Source: Spirochaetota bacterium
Lineage (GTDB): Bacteria; Spirochaetota; Spirochaetia; Treponematales; Rectinemataceae
DNA: 12,477 nt
Assembly (NCBI GenBank): GCA_023421875.1
Contig: JAEZSM010000081.1
Coordinates: forward strand, 1 to 12,477
Direction: 5' to 3'
Shown: positions 7,378 through 12,477 of the stretch, piece after piece
Numbering within the stretch: position 1 is the first letter of the stretch
Layout of the letters: each line of letters opens with the position of its first letter
Translations under genes and position numbers: made by a program
The notes under the pieces: model-generated
Database searches by the model: none
Seen by the model: the letters and a program-made list of their open reading frames with translations, nothing else
What the model was told of the DNA's origin: nothing

Positions 7378-8064
7378 TTATTTTTCCGTCGCTCTGTCCA
7401 CCCGGATTTCAACCGCCACGGGAGCTCCCAACTTCAGGTCGGCGCCAAGGGGATAGAAGTAGATTTTCGTGCCCAGCGGTATACTCATGGTCTGCATGGT
7501 CGTCCTGTAGCTAATGGAATTGTCCTGGGTCGTCAGCCATATCTGGCCGTGGACAAAGATGTCGACGATGGGATCCCGCAATGCGATGGGCAGCACCTGG
7601 ACGATGACAATCAAGTTCTTGCCCATAAGACGCAAATCCAAAGGGGCGGCCACAGGAAGCCTTCTCGCCAGAGGCTCAGTCCATGCTATGGATGCCGCTG
7701 GCTCGGCTTGGCTTCGGGCTACTTCGTCTTTGGGTTTTTCAAGCGGTTTTTCACCCTTTTCCTCGCCCCTGGTCTGTAAAAGTTTTACCATGGATGGCGA
7801 AAGCGAAAATGCCGAGCGAATGTTAAAAAGGAGCAACGGTGCCCCGTCGTGCTCTGGCACGACGGAATTCTGAATGCCCTGGCCTTGATTTTGCTGGGCG
7901 GAATCCAGAGGTTTTCCCTGCGGCTCCTGGATTTGGGCCGCCGAACCTGGGGCAGCCCCTGCCACGGGTTGGGCTCCCGGTCCCAGCAGCGCCGCCAGGG
8001 AGAATAGAAGTATGAAGGAGAGCGCCGGCACGCTCTTCTGGTTCAAGGCGATAAAATGATTCAC
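7378..8064 (-). CDS. Secreted or periplasmic protein of unknown function, part of the sigma-factor block
   Basis: Not recognised as a known family. The 228-residue product begins with a signal peptide: charged start, hydrophobic core LSFILLFSLAALL (15-27), and a probable cleavage after an AxA-like site near residue 37. There is no lipobox cysteine. A Gln/Pro/Gly-rich linker (about 40-65), a Lys/Glu-rich stretch (about 99-118), and a C-terminal part rich in beta-strand patterns (LIVIVQVLPI, IVDIFVHGQIWL, VAVEIRVD) suggest a small beta-sandwich after disordered linkers. The GTG start overlaps the anti-sigma stop as GTGA, with GGGAG (8074-8078) 9 nt upstream, so it is translationally coupled to the anti-sigma gene. 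A partner or effector role in envelope sensing is inference from position only. Confidence 0.75.
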   Translation of the reverse strand: MNHFIALNQKSVPALSFILLFSLAALLGPGAQPVAGAAPGSAAQIQEPQGKPLDSAQQNQGQGIQNSVVPEHDGAPLLLFNIRSAFSLSPSMVKLLQTRGEEKGEKPLEKPKDEVARSQAEPAASIAWTEPLARRLPVAAPLDLRLMGKNLIVIVQVLPIALRDPIVDIFVHGQIWLTTQDNSISYRTTMQTMSIPLGTKIYFYPLGADLKLGAPVAVEIRVDRATEK

Positions 8065-8672
8065 CGGGATGCGCTCCCGTAGGTTGTCGTTGTAGATTCC
8101 TGCAGAAACAGGTCGGAATCGGCCACAATAAGAGGATTCCCCGATTGGTAGAATACCGACTCGCTGGGAATCTCGATCATGACAGGCTGGACCGACTGCT
8201 GCTTCATGTATTGGGCCATGAGTTCCAGAGTGGCAGACTGGGCTGTTATCGTCCTGGAAGCCGAAGCCATGCTCCCCGAAGCCTCTCTGGTTATTCCCTT
8301 GAACGAGCCGAAGAGCCCCATGGCCGCGCCGAAAACCAGAACAAAGGCGGCGGCCGAAGCGGCTAACAGCGGTACTGGCAGGGAGATCCTGCGGGACCAG
8401 AGATCCCGCCATAGTCTCGTATGCACATCCGCGGCCCGCTTCAGGCCCCCAGAAAAGTCAATAGAGGACCCTATTCTTGAGCCGGCGGCTTTCAGGAACT
8501 GTTGCTCCTTTGCATCGAATCCGGCGACGAGTGCTACGGAGAGCCGCTGATACTCGGCGACCTTGGCCCGGCAATTTGGACAAGCGCTTATATGCGCATC
8601 CATCCTCTCCTTCCAGGGCGAAGGTACTTCTCCGTCCAAATAGGCGGACAGCAGCGCGTCATCAGGACACAT
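8061..8672 (-). CDS. Zinc-finger (ZAS) transmembrane anti-sigma factor
   Basis: Expected to bind and silence the sigma factor encoded just upstream until an envelope signal releases it. The 203-residue protein has the ZAS signature His27-x3-Cys31-x2-Cys34 (HISACPNC) in an N-terminal helical domain (about 1-60), one membrane helix (about 97-121, PLLAASAAAFVLVFGAAMGL), and an extracytoplasmic tail of some 80 residues. The tail has a Ser/Thr/Ala-rich start, a Met/Gln-rich helix-like stretch (MAQYMKQQ) and no recognised domain. ATG start with GGAGG 6 nt upstream, placed inside the sigma gene; the two reading frames overlap by 11 bp, the usual arrangement for keeping sigma and anti-sigma in balance. 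No RseA-type homology was noted beyond the ZAS finger. Confidence 0.9.
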   Translation of the reverse strand: MCPDDALLSAYLDGEVPSPWKERMDAHISACPNCRAKVAEYQRLSVALVAGFDAKEQQFLKAAGSRIGSSIDFSGGLKRAADVHTRLWRDLWSRRISLPVPLLAASAAAFVLVFGAAMGLFGSFKGITREASGSMASASRTITAQSATLELMAQYMKQQSVQPVMIEIPSESVFYQSGNPLIVADSDLFLQESTTTTYGSASR

Positions 8673-9255
8673 GGGAATCCTCCCCCTTCATCCGTTTGAG
8701 CAGGGCTTCCCGGGCGCGGAATGCCCGCACCTTTACGTTGCCCTCGCTGATTCCTAAAACCTTGCCGATTTCCTTGTAATTCATACCGCCATACTCTTTA
8801 AGGACCAGGACTTCCTTGAGCTTGTCTGGAAGCAGGCTCAAGTGCCGGCGCAATTCCTGGGCAGCCTCGCTACGCAGGACTTCTTCTTCCACCGAAGGTT
8901 GAATGCCTGCCTCAGTCCCGGTTTCCTTGATGGTCAGGGCTCCGGCCTCGGCGTTTTCCACCGGCGTAGCCTCGTTTCTCCACCATTTTTCATAGGCCTT
9001 CGTCTCGCGGCCCTTGCGCTTCGCATAGTTGATGGCAGCGTTTTTCACCACCCGTATGAGCCAATACTTGGCATCGTTCTTGGTGGGAAAGACCAGGCTT
9101 TTCTCCACTAGCTTGCCGAAAGCGTCGTGAACTATGTCCTCCGCAGCCTCGGCGGAATTGCTTATCCGCAATGCCACCCTCAAGAGCATATCGACGTTCT
9201 CTTCATAGATTGACCTGAAGTTAAGACCGTCTGGCCGCTCATCAGAAGATAACAA
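8662..9255 (-). CDS. ECF (sigma-70 family group 4) RNA polymerase sigma factor
   Basis: Directs RNA polymerase to an alternative promoter set, probably envelope-related. The 197 residues give region 2 (about 15-85; DIVHDAFGKLVEK and AKYWLIRVVKNAAINYAKR) and region 4 (about 130-190; LSLLPDKLKEVLVLKEYGGMNYKEIGKVLG in outline, then SEGNVKVRAFRAREALLKR, the helix-turn-helix). Region 3 is absent, as in ECF factors, and the linker is long and acidic (about 95-130). The start is TTG at 9255: AAAGGAG (9264-9270) sits 8 nt upstream, and the next in-frame Met would cut into region 2. It begins 30 bp after cysS and overlaps the anti-sigma gene by 11 bp. The weak start codon may help hold sigma below anti-sigma. 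Treponema pallidum also has a sigma-24 gene next to cysS, as far as I recall. Confidence 0.95.
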   Translation of the reverse strand: MLSSDERPDGLNFRSIYEENVDMLLRVALRISNSAEAAEDIVHDAFGKLVEKSLVFPTKNDAKYWLIRVVKNAAINYAKRKGRETKAYEKWWRNEATPVENAEAGALTIKETGTEAGIQPSVEEEVLRSEAAQELRRHLSLLPDKLKEVLVLKEYGGMNYKEIGKVLGISEGNVKVRAFRAREALLKRMKGEDSHVS

Positions 9256-9270
9256 TGCAGATTCTCCTTT
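9256..9270 (-). promoter_or_regulatory. Ribosome binding site that fixes the TTG start of the sigma gene
   Basis: AAAGGAG at 9264-9270 (minus strand) with an 8-nt spacer to TTG at 9253-9255. No ATG or GTG at a suitable distance lies in frame, so this site decides the start. Confidence 0.75.
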
Positions 9271-9285
9271 GTTACGCTTCGGCCC

Positions 9286-10722
9286 TCAGGCCTTGGCCAG
9301 CTTCCAGACGGTACCTGCAGGACTGTCCTCCAAGACGACCCCCAGGTCCTTGAGCTCCTGCCGCAGCGCGTCGGCCTCGGCCCAGTTTTTCGCCTTCTTG
9401 GCTTCTGCTCTCCGATCTACCAAGGCCTGAATTTTCTCCCTGTCCTCGCCGGAGAGGATCTTCTCCTCCCGCTTGACGGCCGCAAGGCCTATGCCGAGCA
9501 CGGTGTCCATATCCAGAGCCGCCGCCACCGCCTCGGCGCAAGGGAGCGAAGCATCCTTCAGCAAGCCCCATAGCTCGGCCAAGGCTCTGGGAACAGCCAG
9601 ATCATCGGCTAAAAGGCTGTCGAAGCGTTCCAGTCTTTCCTGCGCTCCGGCGTGCATACGGCCTCGCTCCGGCAAAGCCGCGCTCCCCGCTTGGTCTTTC
9701 AGATCAAGGAATTTTTCCAGCAGAGCGTTTCGGGATGCCTTAGCCTGGATCATGGCGTCGGCGGAATAACTGAGCTGGCTCCGATAGTGCCCTCCCAGGC
9801 AGAAATACCTGTAATCAAGGGCATCGAACCCTTCGTCGATAAGATTCTGCAAAGTGATGAAACTTCCCTTGGACTTGGACATCTTACCCTTGTCCATGAC
9901 CAGGAACTCGGCGTGGAGCCAGTAGCGCACCCAGTGTTTGCCCGTGGCAGCCTCGGACTGGGCGATTTCGTTCGTGTGGTGTACCGGGATGTGATCCACA
10001 CCCCCAGCATGGATGTCGAAGCTCTCGCCCAGGTATTTCATGCTCATGGCCGAGCATTCCACATGCCAGCCCGGGTAGCCCCTTCCCCAGGGGCTGTCCC
10101 AGAGCAAAGCCTGGTTCTCAAACTTTGACTTGGTGAACCAAAGGACGAAATCTTGGGGGTTTTTCTTGTTCTCGTCCACCTCGATCCTCGCCCCTGCCTT
10201 GAGCTCGTCCAGCCTGAGGTTAGCCAATTCGCCGTAGCTGGGGAATTTGCTCACGTCGAAATAGAGGTTACCCCCTGCCGAATAGGTAAAGCCGCCCTTT
10301 TCTATGCGCTCTATGAGTCCGATCATGTCCTGCACGTGCTCGGTAGCCTTGCAGACGACACTTGGCCTGGCAATGCCAAGCCTGTCGGTGTCGGCAAAAA
10401 ACGCATCGGTGTAATAAGATGCTATCTGCAAGACACTCTGTCCCCGTTCCCTGGCGCTTCGCAGCATCTTGTCCTCGCCCGTGTCATCGTCGCCGCTCAG
10501 GTGCCCCACATCGGTGATGTTCATGACATGGGTCACGTCAAGGCCGAAACGGCGCAGGCTCCGCACGAGGATGTCCTCGAACACGTAGGTGCGGAGGTTG
10601 CCAATATGGGCATAGTTGTAAACCGTGGGACCGCAGCCGTAAAACCCAACCTTGCCGGGAACGAGGGGCTTGAACTCTTGCATCGAACGGCCCAGGGTAT
10701 TGAAAAACTTTATGACAGGCAC
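9286..10722 (-). CDS. cysS: Cysteinyl-tRNA synthetase
   Basis: Class I synthetase that charges tRNA-Cys, 478 residues (E. coli 461). The HIGH signature is HIGN (39-42), preceded by the CGPTVYNYAHIGNLR block, and the KMSKS loop is complete (280-284). The active-site zinc ligands match those of E. coli: Cys30, Cys223 (HVECSAM), His248 and Glu252 (HHTNE). The C-terminal part includes the DALR-type helical region and ends with the VVLEDSPAGTVWKL segment typical of the family. The GTG start at 10722 is supported by GGAGG 8 nt upstream; the nearby ATG inside that site is out of frame. First gene of block 1, divergent from murB. With only 63 bp upstream there is no room for a T-box leader. Confidence 0.98.
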   Translation of the reverse strand: MPVIKFFNTLGRSMQEFKPLVPGKVGFYGCGPTVYNYAHIGNLRTYVFEDILVRSLRRFGLDVTHVMNITDVGHLSGDDDTGEDKMLRSARERGQSVLQIASYYTDAFFADTDRLGIARPSVVCKATEHVQDMIGLIERIEKGGFTYSAGGNLYFDVSKFPSYGELANLRLDELKAGARIEVDENKKNPQDFVLWFTKSKFENQALLWDSPWGRGYPGWHVECSAMSMKYLGESFDIHAGGVDHIPVHHTNEIAQSEAATGKHWVRYWLHAEFLVMDKGKMSKSKGSFITLQNLIDEGFDALDYRYFCLGGHYRSQLSYSADAMIQAKASRNALLEKFLDLKDQAGSAALPERGRMHAGAQERLERFDSLLADDLAVPRALAELWGLLKDASLPCAEAVAAALDMDTVLGIGLAAVKREEKILSGEDREKIQALVDRRAEAKKAKNWAEADALRQELKDLGVVLEDSPAGTVWKLAKA

Positions 10723-10785
10723 AGAGGCATCCTCCAGCGGCGGACTTGAAATTGAACTGCGCAGCGATCAGAATAGGGCGCGAAT
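10723..10785. promoter_or_regulatory. Divergent cysS / murB intergenic region with candidate murB promoter
   Basis: Only 63 bp separate the two start codons, so promoters must be compact or lie inside the genes. On the plus strand TTGAAA (10746-10751), a 17-bp spacer and CAGAAT (10769-10774) form a fair sigma-70 match; transcription from it would start near 10781 and give an almost leaderless murB mRNA. No equally good minus-strand promoter for cysS was seen; it may lie within the start of murB. Confidence 0.35.
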
Positions 10786-11751
10786 ATGGAAAAGCTATGG
10801 CAAATCGCCCGAAAAATCAATATAGAACCCGAAAGGATCCGTCACTCCGAGCCGATGGCCCCGTATACGAGCTTTAAGATTGGCGGGCCTGCGGATTGGT
10901 ATTTCCGTCCATCCTCTGAATCGGAGCTTGCCGCCGTACTGCAAGCGCTGCGCGAAGCGCAGGAACCCTGCTTTTTCCTGGGCGGTGGCGCGAATATCCT
11001 GGTCGGCGACAGGGGAATCCGTGGCTGGGTCATAGATCTTTCCGGCCTGTCCGACAGCAGCCCGGTCGCTTTTAGGCCTGGCGGCTTCGAAGCCAGTACG
11101 GATAGAACAAGTACGCTCCGCGCCCAGGCAGGCATCTCAATCGACAGGCTCTGCGAGGAGGCCTTAGCCCGAGGCCTTTCGGGGCTTGAAAACTTTTATG
11201 GAATGCCAGGCAGCCTGGGCGGGGCTGTCTACATGAATGCCCGCTGCTATGAAGAGGACATCTCGTCGATCCTAGGCAGGCTATTTGTTCTTTCTCCCGA
11301 GGGGGAAGGAAAAATCCTGGATTCCTCCAAACTCCCCTGGAGCTACAAGCGCTCGGCCTTTCAGCCCGGTGAACCCTACGCGGGATGGATCGTCACTGCC
11401 GCCGAGCTTAGCCTACACCCCGGAGACCCTCCTTCATCCGCCGCGGTGATGCGCGGCAGAAGGCAAGACAGGATCGCCAAGGGCCACTACCGCTACCCCT
11501 CGGCGGGGTCTATGTTCAAAAACAACAGGAGTTTCGGAAAACCCACCGGCGCTATCCTGGACAGTCTCGGATTCAAGGGCAGGAGGATCGGCGACGCCGC
11601 TGTATCGCCATGGCATGCAAATATCTTCGTAAACATGGGCAGGGCATCGGCAAAGGATATGCGTCTCCTCATAGAAAGCGCGAAAACCGATGTATTCAGG
11701 GCATACGGATTCACCCTCGAACCAGAAGTGCTTTTTGTGGGCGAGTTCTGA
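10786..11751 (+). CDS. murB: UDP-N-acetylenolpyruvoylglucosamine reductase
   Basis: FAD- and NADPH-dependent enzyme of peptidoglycan precursor synthesis that reduces the enolpyruvyl group to give UDP-MurNAc. The 321 residues contain the FAD-binding start SFKIGGPADWYF (29-40), GGGANILVGDRG (66-77), GMPGSLGGAVYMNARCYEEDI (within 139-159), SYKRSAFQ (186-193), and the C-terminal domain with PSAGSMFKN, where Ser242 is the expected proton donor, and LEPEVLFVG near the end, where Glu314 is the likely second catalytic acid. The form is type II, lacking the extra loop of the E. coli enzyme. NARCY replaces the more common NAGAYG. ATG start with AGGG about 7 nt upstream. Divergent from cysS and apparently monocistronic. 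Confidence 0.96.
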   Translation: MEKLWQIARKINIEPERIRHSEPMAPYTSFKIGGPADWYFRPSSESELAAVLQALREAQEPCFFLGGGANILVGDRGIRGWVIDLSGLSDSSPVAFRPGGFEASTDRTSTLRAQAGISIDRLCEEALARGLSGLENFYGMPGSLGGAVYMNARCYEEDISSILGRLFVLSPEGEGKILDSSKLPWSYKRSAFQPGEPYAGWIVTAAELSLHPGDPPSSAAVMRGRRQDRIAKGHYRYPSAGSMFKNNRSFGKPTGAILDSLGFKGRRIGDAAVSPWHANIFVNMGRASAKDMRLLIESAKTDVFRAYGFTLEPEVLFVGEF

Positions 11752-11907
11752 GACAGTCTGATCGGAACCAGCAAGGTTAAACCGTAAATCGGCCTGTGCA
11801 CAGCGTTTAACCGCGCTTCTCCCGAACCGCCGGTCACAGCTAAAATCCTAAAACAAGCGGGCTTTCGGCTTGCGCTTCTTTCAGTCGCACCATAGACTAG
11901 TTTGAAG
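11752..11907 (+). other. murB-antiporter intergenic region with inverted repeats and possible weak terminator
   Basis: A gap of 156 bp. It holds a perfect 8-bp inverted repeat GGTTAAAC (11775-11782) / GTTTAACC (11805-11812) with a 22-nt loop that itself contains the 10-bp palindrome CTGTGCACAG (11794-11803). Further on, AAGCG (11855-11859) pairs with CGCTT (11873-11877), with an alternative CAAGC/GCTTG pairing inside, and CTTTC follows. That could be a weak terminator for murB, but the stem is short and the T-run is interrupted. No strong promoter for the antiporter gene was identified. Confidence 0.35.
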
Positions 11908-12477
11908 ATGGATTCGATACTGGAACCCGCAGGCGTAGTCGCCGTAGTGATGGCCGTTGGCCTTGTCGCTCCCTATCTTTCGGACAAATTAGGCATTCCC
12001 GTAGTCGCCTCCATGACCCTGGCAGGCATCCTCCTCGGTCCCGAGCTTATCGGCTTTCTAGAGCCCGGCATATTCCTGCAGCTTCTCGGATCCCTGGGTC
12101 TGGTCTTCGCCTTTTTCAACGCCGGCGCCGAAACGAGCCTAGGAATCATAAAGAAACGTCCCTTCTCGGTCCTCCTCTTCGGTGCTCTTACCTTTTTCAT
12201 TCCCTTCATAACCGGTTCGGTCTTCGGCTATTTTCTCTTCGGACACAGTCTCAGCTCGGCGCTTATCGTGGGAGCATTTTTCGCTTCGTCGGGTTCCCGC
12301 AGCATTCCGCCTCTTATGCGGGCCGACCTCTCTGCCAGGGAATCGGCGGAAATTGGGATCGCCGGCGCCGGCCTGTCCCGCATCGCCGTTACCCTGATTC
12401 TGTTCTTTTCTGTTTTTATCCAGAACCAATCGGTTCTCCTGCCCTCCCTCGCGACGGTCGGAATCTGGTTTTTATAC
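11908..12477 (+). CDS. CPA2-family cation/proton antiporter homologue, 3' end beyond the window
   Basis: Partial gene, 190 codons open to the right edge. The product is a hydrophobic membrane protein with about six predicted helices. The CPA2 (Na+/H+ exchanger, PF00999-type) start is clear: a first helix, DKLGIPVVASMTLAGILLGP (26-45), then a helix ending FFNAGAETSLGIIKKRP (69-85) where family members read FLAGLE, and further helices at about 88-112 and 117-132. The discontinuous-helix TSP motif is replaced by SSGSRSIPP (127-135), and the helix that usually carries the ion-binding Asp pair reads GAGLSRIAVTLI (153-164), with Ser-Arg in place of Asp-Asp. Transport of Na+ or K+ against protons is therefore uncertain. 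ATG at 11908 gives the normal N-terminus, but the ribosome site is weak (GAAG). Full domain content, such as TrkA or USP modules, cannot be seen. Confidence 0.8.
   Translation, partial: MDSILEPAGVVAVVMAVGLVAPYLSDKLGIPVVASMTLAGILLGPELIGFLEPGIFLQLLGSLGLVFAFFNAGAETSLGIIKKRPFSVLLFGALTFFIPFITGSVFGYFLFGHSLSSALIVGAFFASSGSRSIPPLMRADLSARESAEIGIAGAGLSRIAVTLILFFSVFIQNQSVLLPSLATVGIWFLY

Noticed and set aside
8065..8412. Upstream in-frame extension of the secreted protein into the anti-sigma gene
   Set aside because: The extension lacks any signal sequence or ribosome site, while the GTG at 8064 has GGGAG and a clean signal peptide right after it.
10723..10785. T-box or other riboswitch leader for cysS
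   Set aside because: Only 63 bp lie upstream, with no specifier or antiterminator structure.
1..12477. CRISPR arrays, insertion sequences, tRNA or rRNA genes
   Set aside because: No repeated spacer structure, terminal repeats, transposase motifs or cloverleaf sequences were seen on either strand.

Overview
The window is a dense stretch of bacterial chromosome, with no mobile elements, tRNA or rRNA genes or CRISPR arrays visible. It looks like a Gram-negative-envelope bacterium of the Treponema/Spirochaeta type. The reasons are the order murB / cysS / ECF sigma factor, which I recall from Treponema genomes, an EpmA-type EF-P modification gene, and a GlyA with the insertion seen in spirochaetes and Bacteroidetes. 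This is an inference from gene content, not a database match. Codon use and base composition look even throughout, with no sign of recent transfer.

Ten genes run leftward (minus strand) from about 10722 to 17, and two run rightward from 10786 to the right edge. The switch is a 63-bp divergent gap between cysS and murB. Reading in the direction of transcription, the leftward genes fall into three blocks. Block 1 (10722 to 5673) holds cysS, an ECF sigma factor with a TTG start, its membrane-bound zinc-finger anti-sigma factor, a secreted protein of unknown function, and a membrane-anchored IPT/TIG plus transglutaminase-fold protein. The sigma, anti-sigma and secreted-protein genes overlap by 11 and 4 bp, and the neighbouring gaps are 25 to 30 bp, so this is probably one transcription unit that couples a sigma switch to two envelope proteins. 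Block 2 (5544 to 2189) holds glyA, a divergent queG-like gene and epmA, with a 10-bp gap and an 11-bp overlap. Block 3 (1951 to 17) holds efp and a double-domain methyltransferase. EpmA attaches beta-lysine to the conserved lysine of EF-P, so blocks 2 and 3 contain both enzyme and substrate. Together with the QueG-like protein, the probable RNA methyltransferase and GlyA (one-carbon supply), this is a translation-maintenance neighbourhood.

On the right, murB (peptidoglycan precursor synthesis) is followed by a 156-bp gap and the first 190 codons of a CPA2-type cation/proton antiporter homologue that runs off the edge.

The most notable observations are four proteins that keep a recognisable fold but have lost a key residue. 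The transglutaminase fold has Ser where the catalytic Cys should be. The QueG-like protein has Asn for the proposed catalytic Asp and an altered nearby motif. The antiporter lacks the paired aspartates of its family. The methyltransferase has an intact SAM motif in its first Rossmann half and a degenerate one in its second, the reverse of RsmC/RlmG. The sigma / anti-sigma / secreted protein / pseudo-transglutaminase cluster is the best candidate here for an undescribed envelope-sensing system.
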